A stretch of DNA of 64,000 nucleotides from a gamma proteobacterium symbiont of Ctena orbiculata (GCA_003058525.1 QBVD01000030.1:1-64000), one strand, 5' to 3'. Positions 44,415 through 56,820 are shown, counted from the stretch's first letter. Numbers and translations are program-made. The notes: generated by a model from the sequence alone, not told the origin.

Positions 44415-45344
44415 TCACTGCGGCAAAGTTGAGTGTACCTTTGCGAAATCGACAACGAGTTTTTGTGTCAATAAGGCACTGCCATTTTCATTCAAATGCA
44501 TTTCATCCAGAAACAGATTGTCTGTAATAAAATCCAGGCTTCGATAATCCAGTAAGGAAATGCCCTCGCTTTTGACAAGATTGAGTAATTCCGGGTCAAG
44601 TTCATAGGTGTTTTCGCGGATCGGCATGGCCATCAATACAACATGCTTATTGTAGGATTCCATTTTTTCGATGACCTGGCTTAGCTCGCGGTATGTCAAA
44701 TCAGGACCACTTGCCGAATTGCCTGCATTTCGCATCCTTCGGTTGATCTCCTGCGTGGCACTCATGTAGTGAGGAATCAGGATGCCCAGCATTTTATTAC
44801 GTATAGCTTCACGATGCGTAAACAGACGGAAAGTCGAGGCAGTTAGAAACTCTCCGATTTCTGCACTGTCCATTGTCGTTTGTTTAGTGATATGTATCAG
44901 ATCTTTATATGAGCAGAAATAACCGCCAAGGCGAGTGGGTAGCAATCTTGATTGATCTGCAAGCTGGTTCCAGGCAAACCCAATAAACACTGTATTCGGC
45001 TTGTTCTTGAGATCATAGATACGATTGCGCAGGATGCACGACCAGGACCAAATCGTCGTTGCATCCGGTACCATCTTCTCGACGGTTGGGTAGGCAAGAC
45101 CCTGGGCTTCCAGGCCGGATTTTAATAGAGAGGCATCAATTCCATTATTGGTTAAGGAGTTTCCAAGAACGAGCAGGCCAGGCTCGTTTGTTTGATCAAA
45201 TCTTTCTGAGAGTTCAGGTATCTCGATAACATGGGAGATATTACCGGACAGGGAGCCTTCAACTGAACGCAACAGGGCTTCGGCACTGAAGAGTACTACT
45301 GCAAGTGTTATCAGGACTTTTGCTACAGTCGGCAGATTTTTCAT
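44415..45344 (-). CDS. SGNH/GDSL-like periplasmic acylation protein
   Basis: Protein of 309 residues with an N-terminal signal anchor (VLITLAVVLFSAEALL) and the GNSLT catalytic-serine block at about residue 60, with a C-terminal DEMHLN that would supply the Asp/His pair. It resembles AlgX/AlgJ partners of MBOAT acyltransferases. The start at 45344 is chosen because it gives the signal anchor; the frame extends 27 codons further upstream. Confidence 0.7.
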   Translation of the reverse strand: MKNLPTVAKVLITLAVVLFSAEALLRSVEGSLSGNISHVIEIPELSERFDQTNEPGLLVLGNSLTNNGIDASLLKSGLEAQGLAYPTVEKMVPDATTIWSWSCILRNRIYDLKNKPNTVFIGFAWNQLADQSRLLPTRLGGYFCSYKDLIHITKQTTMDSAEIGEFLTASTFRLFTHREAIRNKMLGILIPHYMSATQEINRRMRNAGNSASGPDLTYRELSQVIEKMESYNKHVVLMAMPIRENTYELDPELLNLVKSEGISLLDYRSLDFITDNLFLDEMHLNENGSALLTQKLVVDFAKVHSTLPQ

Positions 45345-45565
45345 TATTATACCAATGCAAGCGTTATGAGAATGCAAGTCCTTTTGAAATGGTTGTAAGC
45401 AGCATGAAAAAGTATCATGCCACAATATTCATTCGGGGCAAATTTTCTTGAAATGCTCTGACTATTTCAGAGTTCCTCCAGATCATTCCTGGATTGATCA
45501 GAATCCCATTTATAGTCGTTATTCTAACCTGTTGCCATACTCTACAGTGTTAAAAAATACCATCC

Positions 45566-46519
45566 TCAGAGGTGAAGTCTGGCCAATTCACGGTCCGGTA
45601 TACCGAATTCCCAGGCTTCATCAAAGATGGTTTGCATTCTATTGACTCTATGGCGGTCGTTGTAGCAAGCGGTGCCAAGTAGATTTTCGGCCTGTTTTCT
45701 ATGCAGGTAGCCCAGTTCATCGACCAGTATGAAATTTTCCGCATACTCCAGATATTCTTCTCCGGGTATACGGATTTCGATGGTTGTGGACAGGCGCTGC
45801 GCCAATTCGACCAACCGATGGCCCTGTTGCACCACCAGAGTGTTGTCTTGCAGTAAGATGCGGATGCGGCTGAAACGGGAACGCATTGCCAGCTGTTTGG
45901 TGGCGTCGATAAAGGGAGGGGTATCGAAAATCTGTGGATCGAGTGTCTGACTGAAGATTGCCAGGTGGCGTTTGGCCTGTCTCACCATGCTTGTGGCATG
46001 TATCTGGTGATCTTCGATGGTATGTAGATGATAGAGCTCAGTGGTCATACCAAGCTGAGCCAGAAAGAGTTCCTCGGCTAAGTCCTTGTTGAGAGATAAG
46101 ACCATCATCTGATGTTCGATTCCGGCCTCCATAAAAGGCTCGCCGCTGGCTGTGAAACCTGCTTTGGCGTAGAAGGGTTCAGCGCTGCTCTGGGCATGTA
46201 GGGAGAGGGTCTGCAAGCCGATTGAGTCAGCATGTTGAATCAGGTTTAACAGCAGCGCCGTACCAATACCCTGATTGCGCCACTCGGGGACTACCGCCAT
46301 GCGCCCTATCTGTCCGTTACCCAGCAAGCGTGCGGTTGCGATGGGTCTTTGGTGCTGGTCCAGTGCAAGCAGGTGATGGGCCATGAGGTCATCATCATCC
46401 CACTCCATGGCAAGCGGGACGCCCTGTTCCTCAACGAAGACAGGCTCTCTGACCTGACGCAGCAACTCCCGTTCTTCAGGCCATTTCGCCTTTCTGATCG
46501 TGTAGTCACTCTGTGTCAT
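45566..46519 (-). CDS. GNAT acetyltransferase with C-terminal accessory domain
   Basis: Protein of 317 residues. Residues 1-150 are a GNAT N-acetyltransferase with the acetyl-CoA loop VVPEWRNQGIGTALL; the C-terminal 160 residues form a second, uncharacterised domain (TTELYHLHTIEDHQIH onward) found after GNAT domains in gammaproteobacteria. The start at 46519 overlaps the roxA end by 14 bases, indicating coupling; a much earlier in-frame ATG would sit deep inside roxA. Substrate unknown. Confidence 0.8.
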   Translation of the reverse strand: MTQSDYTIRKAKWPEERELLRQVREPVFVEEQGVPLAMEWDDDDLMAHHLLALDQHQRPIATARLLGNGQIGRMAVVPEWRNQGIGTALLLNLIQHADSIGLQTLSLHAQSSAEPFYAKAGFTASGEPFMEAGIEHQMMVLSLNKDLAEELFLAQLGMTTELYHLHTIEDHQIHATSMVRQAKRHLAIFSQTLDPQIFDTPPFIDATKQLAMRSRFSRIRILLQDNTLVVQQGHRLVELAQRLSTTIEIRIPGEEYLEYAENFILVDELGYLHRKQAENLLGTACYNDRHRVNRMQTIFDEAWEFGIPDRELARLHL

Positions 46520-47684
46520 CTTTAAATTGTATATGTCCGTCGTTGTAGAGCCGGCACAGCAGGGAGAGATAGACCGGCTGTTCGAGCCACTCCTGCAGAT
46601 AGCCGAAATGGAGCACTCGATAGTGGGTAACAACCGGTAGGAAATCACCGGAGTCGCTGGGCAGCGTATAGTGTTGTCCGTTCACGAACAAGGTGTCATA
46701 ACCGTCATGTTCATTGCGGCTGAAGGCCATGCGGGCATAACTGTGACGATGGATAACGGCCTGTTCCCGAAAACGGTTGTGAAACTCTTTATCAGTCAGC
46801 TGCTCAGAGCGCGGGTAGATCTGCAGATGCTCCTTTGCTTCAGTCAAGAAACGGCCAAACCAACGATCGTTTTCCTGCCCATGCCTGATGCACTCTTCAA
46901 GCATGGCCTTGAACTCATTCAACGAGGGGGGGAGTATCTCTCCCGGTGCGGACTGGGGTTTCAGAGGGGGATCCCGGTAGCGCTGTCGAGGCATGCGAGA
47001 TTCAAGCGCAGTCTCGAACCAGGCGGTCGCCATCTCATGCAGCGTGGGTGCGCGGAAACCGACTGAACAGGTTATGCACTCACCTTCGGCTATCCCCCAG
47101 TGGGCGACATTGGGGGGGAGGTAGAGCATGTCCCCCGGCTCGAGCAGCCACTCCTGTTCCGCTTTGAACTCAGGAAGGATGCGCAGATCGAGGTCGGGTA
47201 TGAACTCGTCCTCTGATACGGGGCGTGAGTGGATTTTCCAGCGGCGTTTGCCTTTAGCCTGGAAGAGAAATACATCATAGTCATCGATATGGGGTCCGAC
47301 AGAGCCTTGGTCAACGGCGTAGCTCACCATCACGTCATCGAGCCGCCAGTCCGGAATAAAACGAAAATAGTCCAGCAGCTTGGCTATCTCGGGCAGATGC
47401 TTGTCTACATCCTGTACCAGAAGCGTCCAGTGACTGTCGGGCAGATCTGAGAAGTCATCCTCATCGAAAGGTCCATAGCGCGCCTCCCAGGGTGTGGCAC
47501 CATGTTTCTCAAGCACCAGGCGAGATTCAATCGCTTCTTCACAGGCCATATCGGCCAGTTCATCCGCTTCGAGGCCGCATTGAAATTCGGCCAGCGGATT
47601 GCGAAACAGCAGGGGTTTCCGTTGCCAGTATTCAGCAAGAAACTTTTCCGCATTCAAGCCATTGGGAAAATGCAGGTTTTGCAT
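46506..47684 (-). CDS. roxA: ribosomal protein L16 arginine hydroxylase RoxA (JmjC/cupin)
   Basis: Iron/2-oxoglutarate-dependent oxygenase of 392 residues. The metal-binding HxD is in SVGPHIDDYDVFL, and the distal His is in the MLYLPPNVAHWG strand. The N-terminal QRKPLLFRN block is typical of the YcfD/RoxA group, which hydroxylates an arginine of ribosomal protein L16. It lies on the same strand as purB, close to where E. coli roxA also sits. Confidence 0.87.
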   Translation of the reverse strand: MQNLHFPNGLNAEKFLAEYWQRKPLLFRNPLAEFQCGLEADELADMACEEAIESRLVLEKHGATPWEARYGPFDEDDFSDLPDSHWTLLVQDVDKHLPEIAKLLDYFRFIPDWRLDDVMVSYAVDQGSVGPHIDDYDVFLFQAKGKRRWKIHSRPVSEDEFIPDLDLRILPEFKAEQEWLLEPGDMLYLPPNVAHWGIAEGECITCSVGFRAPTLHEMATAWFETALESRMPRQRYRDPPLKPQSAPGEILPPSLNEFKAMLEECIRHGQENDRWFGRFLTEAKEHLQIYPRSEQLTDKEFHNRFREQAVIHRHSYARMAFSRNEHDGYDTLFVNGQHYTLPSDSGDFLPVVTHYRVLHFGYLQEWLEQPVYLSLLCRLYNDGHIQFKDDTE

Positions 47685-47734
47685 CGAATCACGCTCTGTC
47701 CGTTCAATACACTATTTTATAAGGCTTATTTTAT

Positions 47735-47950
47735 GCCGCAAATGGACGCAAATCACCGCGAATGTTCGCAAATATTTAAGTTCTATGATTGCGCATTAAA
47801 TATATATAGATTAGGCAATGAATCTACATATTGTGATTTGGCCAGAAAGGTTTCACATGTCCGGGTTATTTATGATCCCTGTTATTTAGTAGTGACTTTG
47901 CTGATCAAGTCATTTGTGTAAATTAGCGGTGATTTGCGTCCATTTGCGGC
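47735..47950. repeat. long-loop inverted repeat between roxA and purB
   Basis: Perfect 25-bp arms, GCCGCAAATGGACGCAAATC... at 47735-47759 and the inverse at 47926-47950, enclose an AT-rich loop. The arm motif (CGCAAATGNACGCAAAT) is shared with the hyp/hox elements, so this is a distant member. It fills the gap 47685-47991, which has no gene. Confidence 0.72.
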
Positions 47951-47991
47951 TGATCGATTTTCATAATCCAAATGAAGCGCCCACCGGAGAT

Positions 47992-49395
<1,404 letters not shown>

Positions 49396-49445
49396 TTATA
49401 CCCGATCGCGGGTGACAGTTGCACAGAAAAGCGCGTCCGCTGTGT

Positions 49446-49467
49446 TAGGGCCTGTTAACAGGCCCTA
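49446..49467. repeat. solo MITE-end palindrome upstream of purB
   Basis: A perfect 22-bp palindrome made of TAGGGCCTGTT and its reverse complement: exactly the two MITE termini joined, with the flanking TA on each side. Confidence 0.7.
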
Positions 49468-49575
49468 GAGTGAATGCCATTGGCAGACCAGGCCGATATC
49501 CGGGCTTCACGACCGGTCTGCGTTCCCGTAAAGAGATTGGCAGTGTTCTCCCGCCATTGGATTATCAATCTGTTA

Positions 49576-50019
49576 CTATTCGTTTTTCATATTATCCATG
49601 ACTTCAGTCCCTGTCTCTTTCGTAGCGTCTACCATCTCACCTGTTTTGGTCTTTGCCGCATCATAGACCTCAGCACTCTTTTCACCCACAGCAGAAACGA
49701 TCTCTTCTGTCTCTTCCTTTATCGTGCTACCCGCTTCGCTGGCGGCCTGTTTCGTATTTTCATAGATCTCTTTGCTGGTATCGACAACGGCATCGGCAGC
49801 ATCACTCCCCATCTGTTTTGCTCCCTCGTAAGCCTCCTTGCTTGTGGTGGCGATGGTATCCGCCGCCTTACTGCCGGCCTCAGAGACTTTGTCAACCATG
49901 CTGGTTGAAGAACCTTGGGTCTCCTGAGATGTGGTGGCGCTTTGCTGGTTGTCGGATTGGCTGCAGGCTGCCAGGGTGAACAGTCCACTCAGGGCAATGA
50001 CAAGCTTGGTATTGCTCAT
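49576..50019 (-). CDS. small LEA-like lipoprotein
   Basis: Lipoprotein of 147 residues with lipobox LAAC. The mature part is polar, rich in Ala, Lys, Glu, Ser and Thr, with repeated 11-residue-like units (KAADTIATTSKE, DAADAVVDTSKE, QAASEAGSTIKE, EKSAEVYDAAK) that would form amphipathic helices like LEA or apolipoprotein-like proteins. Function is unknown; envelope stress protection is a guess. It interrupts the conserved hflD-purB neighbourhood. Confidence 0.72.
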   Translation of the reverse strand: MSNTKLVIALSGLFTLAACSQSDNQQSATTSQETQGSSTSMVDKVSEAGSKAADTIATTSKEAYEGAKQMGSDAADAVVDTSKEIYENTKQAASEAGSTIKEETEEIVSAVGEKSAEVYDAAKTKTGEMVDATKETGTEVMDNMKNE

Positions 50020-50206
50020 ATTCGTATCCTCTCAATGTGTTGTAAGTTATATATTCCACTGCGGCTCTGCAGCGGTTACTCTTTATACATTGAAATGCTG
50101 TCTGTTTTCTGTCACTTAGTATGCCGAGTTAACGTTTTTTCACATTGGTTTGGTGAAAGGAATCGATCAGGTGTGACTCATTCAATCAATCTGATTGAAT
50201 ATTTGA

Positions 50207-50839
50207 TTAAATGTCTTGATGCAGATCGTCTAGAAGAGCTCTACATGCTTGGATGTAACGCTTGCGCACAAACAGCAATTGTCTTCTTCTGCCCCCTGTC
50301 TGCCGCCAAAGGGTAGCCGCTCTGATGCCTGACAACAGCAGGGCACGGATTTTATTTACATTGTCGTTGTTCTGCAGGTAAACGGGCTCACCGCTTACCA
50401 TGATTCTAGGTGAGAGCTGGCTGATATTGTCTGCATAGATCTCCGCCAGGGCACCGAGGATATTGCTGTGTGTGGCGGGAAAGTGGGCCAGTCTTTGGGC
50501 AATTGTAGTGATACCCTGCTTTATCCTTTCCAGTCGGTCCAGATGACGACTGAGTTTTCTTTCCAGTTGTACCAGGCCAAGCAGATAGCGTGTCAGCTCA
50601 TCGTCACGCGCCTCTTCACCGCTCAATTGCCGATAGGCCAGTCGAAGGCCGGGTGCGATTCCATCCAGGCCTCCATACACATCCTGCACACTCTCGGCAT
50701 CGATCTGAAACAGGCTATGGATATTCGCCGCAATGCTGTCTGCATCGACCAATCCGCGACGCGCAACCTGTTGTACCAGATTGGCTGCCTGATATATGCC
50801 CGATAGGGCTATTGCGCGATCGCTGTCTCTATATTGCAT
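50207..50839 (-). CDS. hflD: HflD-family membrane-associated protein
   Basis: Protein of 210 residues of the HflD family, known in E. coli as a lysogenisation regulator that binds phage CII; its native role is unclear. QAANLVQQVARRGL at the N-terminus and the RALLLSGIRAATLWRQTGG block near the C-terminus are recognisable. Position between mnmA and purB is conserved. The gap to mnmA holds a 22-bp MITE-end palindrome. Confidence 0.88.
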   Translation of the reverse strand: MQYRDSDRAIALSGIYQAANLVQQVARRGLVDADSIAANIHSLFQIDAESVQDVYGGLDGIAPGLRLAYRQLSGEEARDDELTRYLLGLVQLERKLSRHLDRLERIKQGITTIAQRLAHFPATHSNILGALAEIYADNISQLSPRIMVSGEPVYLQNNDNVNKIRALLLSGIRAATLWRQTGGRRRQLLFVRKRYIQACRALLDDLHQDI

Positions 50840-50874
50840 CTCTTTTCACACTACTGGGGCTGAATTGCTGAGCC

Positions 50875-50896
50875 TAGGGCCTGTTAACAGGCCCTA
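50875..50896. repeat. solo MITE-end palindrome between mnmA and hflD
   Basis: Same 22-bp palindrome as at 49446, TAGGGCCTGTT plus its reverse complement. It lies just beyond the mnmA stop and within the normally tight mnmA-hflD junction, so it probably marks an insertion there. Confidence 0.7.
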
Positions 50897-50898
50897 GT

Positions 50899-52005
50899 TT
50901 ATTGATTCCTGATACTCTCGCTATCTACAATGATACCCCCACCAAGACATCTATTGTTGTGATAGAACACAATGGACTGCCCGGGGGTTGCCGCCCGTTG
51001 AGCCGAATCGAATACTACCTGATAGCGTCGATCGTCCCGGGGAAGGATGCGACAGGACTGGAGGGGCTGACGGTGACGAATTCTTGCCAGGCACTGCAAG
51101 GGACCGGATGGTGGACGACCCGCCACCCAGTGCATCTGATTGGCGGTCAGTTCCTGACACATCAACATGGGGTGATCATGACCCTGTACTGCAATCAGGA
51201 CGTTTCGACGAAGATCCTTTGCTGCCACGAACCAGGGCGCCTCGATTGAGTCGCGTCGGCCGCCTATGCCCAATCCCTGCCGCTGGCCGAGAGTGTAGTA
51301 GATCAAACCGTGGTGCCGGCCCAGTAGATTACCCTGGGGATCCTCGATGTCGCCTGGCTGAGCCGGGAGAAAGCGTTGCAGAAAGTCTCGAAACTTACGC
51401 TCCCCAATAAAGCAGATCCCTGTACTGTCCTTCTTTTTGTGGTTTGGAAATCCCGCCTTATGTGCAATCTCCCTGACCTGGTGCTTATTCAGCTGTGCCA
51501 AGGGAAACAGGCTGTGACTCAAGGCTCTCTGTCCCAACATATAGAGAAAATAGGTTTGATCCTTATCCTCATCCTTGGCTCTTTGCAGATGATAGCCCTC
51601 GTCATCCTTTTCCACTGCGGCGTAGTGCCCGGTGGCGATTATGGATGCCTGCAACTGATCGATTGCATGGTCGAGAAAGGCCTTGAACTTGATTTCACGG
51701 TTACATAACACATCGGGATTGGGCGTTCTGCCTGCACCATACTCTTCGAGGAAATAGGCAAATACGCGGTCCCAGTACTCGGTAGAAAAGTTGACTGTAT
51801 AGAGTGGAATCTTTAAACATTCAGCTACCGCCTGGGCATCTGCCAGGTCTTCGGCTGCGGAACAGTAATCTTGGCTGTCATCTTCCTCCCAGTTCTTCAT
51901 GAACAAGCCTTCGACCTGATAGCCCTGCTGTTGCAACAGTAAGGCTGCGACGGATGAGTCCACACCACCTGACAAACCGACGATGACTCTGCCTTTATCT
52001 GCCAT
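50899..52005 (-). CDS. mnmA: tRNA 2-thiouridylase
   Basis: Enzyme of 368 residues that thiolates U34 of tRNAs for Lys, Glu and Gln. PP-loop is [16 protein letters not shown] contains the first catalytic Cys and STGICFIGE the second. The start at 52005 is used; an earlier ATG 15 codons upstream overlaps rluE. Synteny with hflD and purB supports the call. Confidence 0.94.
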   Translation of the reverse strand: MADKGRVIVGLSGGVDSSVAALLLQQQGYQVEGLFMKNWEEDDSQDYCSAAEDLADAQAVAECLKIPLYTVNFSTEYWDRVFAYFLEEYGAGRTPNPDVLCNREIKFKAFLDHAIDQLQASIIATGHYAAVEKDDEGYHLQRAKDEDKDQTYFLYMLGQRALSHSLFPLAQLNKHQVREIAHKAGFPNHKKKDSTGICFIGERKFRDFLQRFLPAQPGDIEDPQGNLLGRHHGLIYYTLGQRQGLGIGGRRDSIEAPWFVAAKDLRRNVLIAVQGHDHPMLMCQELTANQMHWVAGRPPSGPLQCLARIRHRQPLQSCRILPRDDRRYQVVFDSAQRAATPGQSIVFYHNNRCLGGGIIVDSESIRNQ

Positions 52006-52576
52006 GATGGGGCCTCTTTCTTCCTTGATCCGGTTCTTCACGGGCACCATCGACGATGAGCCATTCTCCAGGTTGGATATTCTTCAGACGCCAGCGGTCC
52101 ACGGCTACACGGATCAGGCGCAGAGTAGGGTATCCGACAGCTGCCGTCATACGGCGAATCTGACGATTACGCCCCTCCCGAAGCTGAATCTCGAGCCAGG
52201 ATGTGGGGATTGACGCCCGATAGCGAACGGGCGGATTTCTGGGCCAAAGTTTCGGTTCCTCGAGCTGCCTGACTTTTGCCGGCAGTGTCAGTCCGTCCTT
52301 TAGCTGAACACCTTGTCGAAGTCGTGCCAGGGCGTTGGCATCCGGTATACCCTCCACCTGGACCCAGTATCGTTTCCAACGCTTGCGACCGGGTTCCGTA
52401 AGACGGTGCTGCAGTTTACCGTCATCGGTGAGCAGCAGCAGGCCCTCACTGTCCCGGTCAAGCCGTCCAGCGGCATAGATCCCTTTCATGGTGATGTAGT
52501 CGGCGAGGGTCTCACGCCCCTCGCTATCTGAAAATTGAGTGAGAACGCCATAAGGCTTGTTGAAAAGAATCAGCAT
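51995..52576 (-). CDS. rluE: 23S rRNA pseudouridine synthase RluE
   Basis: Enzyme of 193 residues. The catalytic Asp is in [14 protein letters not shown], and [11 protein letters not shown] is the other family motif. RluE modifies U2457 in E. coli 23S rRNA. Its end overlaps the mnmA start by about 11 bases. In E. coli it lies two genes from mnmA in the same order. Confidence 0.9.
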   Translation of the reverse strand: MLILFNKPYGVLTQFSDSEGRETLADYITMKGIYAAGRLDRDSEGLLLLTDDGKLQHRLTEPGRKRWKRYWVQVEGIPDANALARLRQGVQLKDGLTLPAKVRQLEEPKLWPRNPPVRYRASIPTSWLEIQLREGRNRQIRRMTAAVGYPTLRLIRVAVDRWRLKNIQPGEWLIVDGAREEPDQGRKRPHHGR

Positions 52577-52796
52577 TCAAGGATGACCGCGTTGGATTCC
52601 AATTCGTTCTGATAAAAGGCGCTATGATAGTATCCCGGCGGTTAAACTGGAACCTGACGATTTTCGCTGTTTGGAAACATGGCAGGCATATCGGCACGCT
52701 ACCCCGTAATAGACAGGATACACATGTTGAATCCAAGGGCCGGGTCAAACCTCCCTTGTTTACCGCTTTGCAGAGGTATCAGTGTATTGGAAATAG

Positions 52797-52829
52797 AAAA
52801 GCCGGATCGGGATCACCGAACCGGCTTTT
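52797..52829. terminator. terminator of cspD
   Basis: AAAAGCCGG pairs with CCGGCTTTT around a 15-base loop, with A and T tracts at both ends. It lies 25 bases after the cspD stop on the minus strand and could also stop rightward reading. Confidence 0.75.
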
Positions 52830-52854
52830 GCGTTTACTGATTCAGGGACCAGCT

Positions 52855-53070
52855 TTATTCGCTTGCTGCAACCCGTTGGATATTGGTTGCATGAAGTCCT
52901 TTAGGTCCTTGACTGATCTCAAACTGGACCTTTTGACCCTCCTTCAGGGTTTTGTATCCATCCATCTCAATGGATGAAAAATGGACGAAAACGTCCTGGT
53001 CTCCATCTTCCGGGGTTACAAAACCGTAGCCCTTGGCGTTGTTAAACCACTTTACGACTCCAGTCGCCAT
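52855..53070 (-). CDS. cspD: cold-shock-like protein CspD
   Basis: Single-stranded nucleic-acid-binding protein of 71 residues. RNP1 is KGYGFVTP and RNP2 is VFVHFSSI; the block [12 protein letters not shown] matches CspD more closely than CspA. It is divergent from clpS-clpA, the arrangement of cspD in E. coli. The CspD family inhibits replication in stationary phase. Confidence 0.9.
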   Translation of the reverse strand: MATGVVKWFNNAKGYGFVTPEDGDQDVFVHFSSIEMDGYKTLKEGQKVQFEISQGPKGLHATNIQRVAASE

Positions 53071-53737
53071 AGCTATTACTCCTCACTATCGATGACCCGG
53101 GAGGGTGGAGTGGTAGTAACGAAATGGTTGAGATTTGGAGGATTGGAGAGATCAAAAACCGACATGAAGATCGGTTCTGTACGGGATATTCGAGAATCTC
53201 CACGCATTGCCTCACTTTAGTCCATACACTCAACGTTTACCGCTACCTTTTATTCTGCAGAGAGGCTCAAAACTGCTCTGTCCACCTGCCCAAGTACCAG
53301 CCATTAGAAAAAAACAGTGGGCGTCAACATAACAGCCCGAATTCCAGTGTTCCTGTTCCTTCTAAAATGGGAACCATTATCAACACTGTAGGAGAAAGTA
53401 TAGTGCTCTATCGTTGTCGGTCAACAAATATGTAAATTTTCACAAACTTTCCACGCTTGTATTGGTAATTACCCTAATAATGGGTGTCTATTAATACGAA
53501 GAATCCCTAGTCAGCTTATACCCATTACGAGATAGTCAGAGATTTTCTGCCTGATGAAAATGTGAGTGTGTCGTTTGTTGGAACTAGCGACTTTTGACGG
53601 TTTGGTATTCAAATCAGGTCCTCAATTTAGGTAAAATGGAAACTTGTAATCTGCTTTCACTATCCTTCTGAGCTAAACAAATATCCCGAATATAATTCCG
53701 CTTTTCAGGCCGTTTAGGCCTGCTAGAATCAGCCATT
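53071..53737. other. cspD-clpS divergent gap
   Basis: 667 bases with no convincing gene. It should hold the promoter and leader of cspD on the minus strand and the clpS promoter. Just before clpS is a small hairpin CAGGCC-GTTTA-GGCCTG (about 53706-53722) followed by TAGAAT, a possible -10. Several short open frames here have no ribosome site. Confidence 0.4.
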
Positions 53738-54058
53738 ATGAGTAATCGAGAACAAACATCACACGAAGACGGTCTAGCATTAAAGGAGGCAGTGCCAAAA
53801 CTCAAAAAACCTCCTTTGTATAAGGTTATTATTCTGAATGATGACTATACACCGATGGAATTTGTAGTTTTGGTTTTGGAAACCTTTTTTGACATGGACA
53901 GGGAAAAGGCGACCCGAGTGATGCTACATGTTCATACCCGTGGTGTGGGTGTGTGTGGCGTGTTTACTAAAGACGTGGCTGAGACAAAGGTGTCACAAGT
54001 CAATGATTACTCTCGCAGCAACCAGCACCCGCTGATGTGCACCATGGAGGAGACATAA
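53738..54058 (+). CDS. clpS: Clp protease adaptor ClpS
   Basis: Adaptor of 106 residues that brings N-degron proteins to ClpAP. The conserved block [16 protein letters not shown] and the degron-pocket His in HVHTRGVG are present. It is followed 24 bases later by clpA. Confidence 0.94.
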   Translation: MSNREQTSHEDGLALKEAVPKLKKPPLYKVIILNDDYTPMEFVVLVLETFFDMDREKATRVMLHVHTRGVGVCGVFTKDVAETKVSQVNDYSRSNQHPLMCTMEET

Positions 54059-54082
54059 GCGGCGCTATATGGAGTTCCTGAG

Positions 54083-56356
54083 ATGTTGAATAAAGAGTTG
54101 GAATTTACCCTGAACCAAGCATTCAAGAATGCCAAAGAACGACATCATGAGTTCATGACGGTGGATCATCTCTTGCTTGCCTTGTTGGACAATCCCACCG
54201 CCGTCGCGGTACTGCGTGCCTGTGGGGCGGATATCGAGAGCATGCGTAAGAATATCAGCAGCTTTGTTGAAGAGACAACACCACTAATTCCGGATGGTGA
54301 TGAGAGGGAGATTCAACCCACCTTAGGATTTCAACGGGTGCTGCAAAGGGCAGTTTTTCATGTCCAATCCTCGGGGAAAAATGAGGTTACCGGTGCCAAT
54401 GTGTTGGTGGCGATATTCAATGAACAGGACTCACAGGCGGTCTTTTTTCTGAATGAGCAAAATGTAAGTCGGCTGGATGTGGTCAACTATATCTCTCACG
54501 GCATCTCCAAGGTTGACGGCACGATTCAGGATGAGGCGCCAGCCGAACTGTCCAGTGAATCCAAAGGGGATGGTCAGACAAGTCCGTTGGAGAGCTATGC
54601 CACGAATCTCAATCAACTGGCGGAACAGGGTAAGATCGATCCCCTGATCGGTCGTTTGCAAGAGGTTGAACGTACCGTTCAGATACTCTGCCGGCGGCGC
54701 AAAAACAACCCGCTGCTGGTGGGAGAGGCCGGTGTAGGCAAAACTGCTATCGCAGAGGGATTGGCCAAGAAAATCGTTGACAAAGAGGTACCTAACGTAC
54801 TTGCCAATGCAACAATCTATGCCCTTGATCTTGGGACGCTGGTTGCGGGTACGAAATACCGTGGTGACTTCGAGAAACGCCTGAAGGCGGTTCTTGCCGA
54901 GCTGAAACGGGAAAAGGATGTGGTTTTGTTCATCGACGAGATACATACCATTATCGGAGCAGGGGCTGCATCCGGTGGGGTTATGGATGCCTCGAACCTG
55001 ATCAAGCCTGTGCTCGCATCAGGGGAGCTGCGCTGTATCGGTTCCACAACCTACCAGGAGTTCAGGGGGATTTTTGAAAAAGACCGCGCCCTGGCACGGC
55101 GCTTCCAGAAGATCGATGTGGAAGAGCCCACCGTGGCAGAGACGGTGGAGATCCTGAAGGGCCTGAAGTCCCGATTCGAGGAGCATCACCATATCGAGTA
55201 CACACAGGATGCCTTGAACAGCGCCGCAGAACTCTCTGACAAATACATCAACGACCGCCATCTGCCGGATAAGGCCATCGATGTCATCGATGAGGCGGGT
55301 GCGAATGTACAACTGCAACCGCTGGAACAGCGTAAGAAGGTCATCGACGTGGATGAGGTCGAGGCTATTGTGGCGAAGATTGCGCGGATCCCGCCAAAGA
55401 AGGTCTCCACTTCCGATACCGAGGCCCTGCGCAACCTTACACGTGACCTGAAGCTGGTCGTATTTGGCCAGGATCCGGCCATCGATGCCTTGACAGCGGC
55501 CATACGCATGAATCGATCCGGACTGGTCAATGAAGGCAGGCCGGTCGGCTCCTTTCTATTCACCGGTCCCACCGGTGTCGGCAAGACTGAGATCAGTCGT
55601 CAGCTGGCGAGGATCTTGTGTATGGAGCTGATCCGCTTCGATATGTCCGAGTATATGGAACGCCACACAGTATCCAGGTTGATCGGTGCACCGCCAGGGT
55701 ATGTCGGTTTTGACCAGGGGGGATTGCTGACTGAGGAGATTGCAAAGCATCCTCATTGTGTGTTGTTGCTCGATGAGATCGAGAAGGCGCACCCGGATGT
55801 CTTCAATTTACTGCTGCAGGTGATGGATCACGGCACCCTGACCGACAACAATGGCCGCAAGGCGGACTTCCGCAATGTTGTGATCATCATGACCACCAAT
55901 GCCGGTGCCCAGGAGATGAGCCGCTCGTCCATCGGTTTCACCAAGCAGGATCATAGCAGCGACGGTATGGAAGTGATCAAGAAAATGTTCACCCCCGAGT
56001 TCAGAAATCGTCTTGATGCAATCATTCAGTTCGCCGGCCTCTCACCAGAGCATATCGCTAAGGTGGTCGATAAATTCATTTTCGAATTGGAAGGGCAGCT
56101 ACAGGAGAAACATGTCAACCTGGTGGTCGAACCGGAAGCCAGGGTATGGCTGGCAGAACATGGCTATGATCCGAAGATGGGCGCCCGGCCGATGGCAAGG
56201 TTGATTCAGGATGAGATCAAAAAGCCCCTGGCGGAAGAACTGCTGTTTGGTAAGCTGGCCGGTGGAGGGGTGGTTAAGGTCGATGTCGCGAATGACAAGC
56301 TGCAGTTTGATATAGTCGGGGAGCAGGTACCCGATGCCACCCTGGACGATAACTGA
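54083..56356 (+). CDS. clpA: ATP-dependent Clp protease ATPase ClpA
   Basis: Unfoldase of 757 residues: N-domain (about 1-140), first AAA+ domain with [13 protein letters not shown], second with GPTGVGKTE, plus the [14 protein letters not shown] pore-loop block. Works with ClpP and ClpS. Full length, intact motifs, normal clpS-clpA-infA setting. Confidence 0.95.
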   Translation: MLNKELEFTLNQAFKNAKERHHEFMTVDHLLLALLDNPTAVAVLRACGADIESMRKNISSFVEETTPLIPDGDEREIQPTLGFQRVLQRAVFHVQSSGKNEVTGANVLVAIFNEQDSQAVFFLNEQNVSRLDVVNYISHGISKVDGTIQDEAPAELSSESKGDGQTSPLESYATNLNQLAEQGKIDPLIGRLQEVERTVQILCRRRKNNPLLVGEAGVGKTAIAEGLAKKIVDKEVPNVLANATIYALDLGTLVAGTKYRGDFEKRLKAVLAELKREKDVVLFIDEIHTIIGAGAASGGVMDASNLIKPVLASGELRCIGSTTYQEFRGIFEKDRALARRFQKIDVEEPTVAETVEILKGLKSRFEEHHHIEYTQDALNSAAELSDKYINDRHLPDKAIDVIDEAGANVQLQPLEQRKKVIDVDEVEAIVAKIARIPPKKVSTSDTEALRNLTRDLKLVVFGQDPAIDALTAAIRMNRSGLVNEGRPVGSFLFTGPTGVGKTEISRQLARILCMELIRFDMSEYMERHTVSRLIGAPPGYVGFDQGGLLTEEIAKHPHCVLLLDEIEKAHPDVFNLLLQVMDHGTLTDNNGRKADFRNVVIIMTTNAGAQEMSRSSIGFTKQDHSSDGMEVIKKMFTPEFRNRLDAIIQFAGLSPEHIAKVVDKFIFELEGQLQEKHVNLVVEPEARVWLAEHGYDPKMGARPMARLIQDEIKKPLAEELLFGKLAGGGVVKVDVANDKLQFDIVGEQVPDATLDDN

Positions 56357-56362
56357 TTGTTC

Positions 56363-56581
56363 TCAACGGGCGCGATAGGTGATACGTCCTTTGGTCAGAT
56401 CGTAAGGGGTCAACTGTACAGTGACCTTGTCCCCGGTGAGGATACGGATGTAGTGCTTGCGCATCTTGCCTGAGATATGGGCTGTCACTACGTGACCGTT
56501 CTCCAGTTCCACGCGGAACATGGTGTTCGGCAACGTCTCGATTACAGTGCCTTCCATCTCAATAAAGTCTTCTTTCGCCAT
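56363..56581 (-). CDS. infA: translation initiation factor IF-1
   Basis: IF-1 of 72 residues starting [11 protein letters not shown], the standard start; the frame has an extra four codons upstream that should be ignored. Ends [10 protein letters not shown]. It binds the ribosomal A site during initiation. Convergent with clpA, 6 bases apart. Confidence 0.95.
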   Translation of the reverse strand: MAKEDFIEMEGTVIETLPNTMFRVELENGHVVTAHISGKMRKHYIRILTGDKVTVQLTPYDLTKGRITYRAR

Positions 56582-56615
56582 ACTAATGCTCAATCATTTT
56601 AAAAAAACCGGGCGG

Positions 56616-56627
56616 ATTATAGCACAG
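56616..56627 (-). promoter_or_regulatory. infA promoter (extended -10)
   Basis: Reading the minus strand, TGCTATAAT is a perfect -10 with the extended TGn, about 35 bases before the infA ATG. No good -35 is seen, normal for extended -10 promoters. Confidence 0.6.
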
Positions 56628-56820
56628 CGCCCAAGATAAAAATCCGCCATTATCAGTATATTTGCGCATATAGCAAGTAGTTCCGCTTTTCCGCCCTGAT
56701 GCAGGGTGTTCGATGGCGATATCCGGATCCGGGATCTGGCTGGCATCGCTTCATCACCCGACAACGGATCGTTGCCCTGTCTTTTTGCGGCACAATCTGG
56801 TGTGTCCATGTGAGGCAGCT

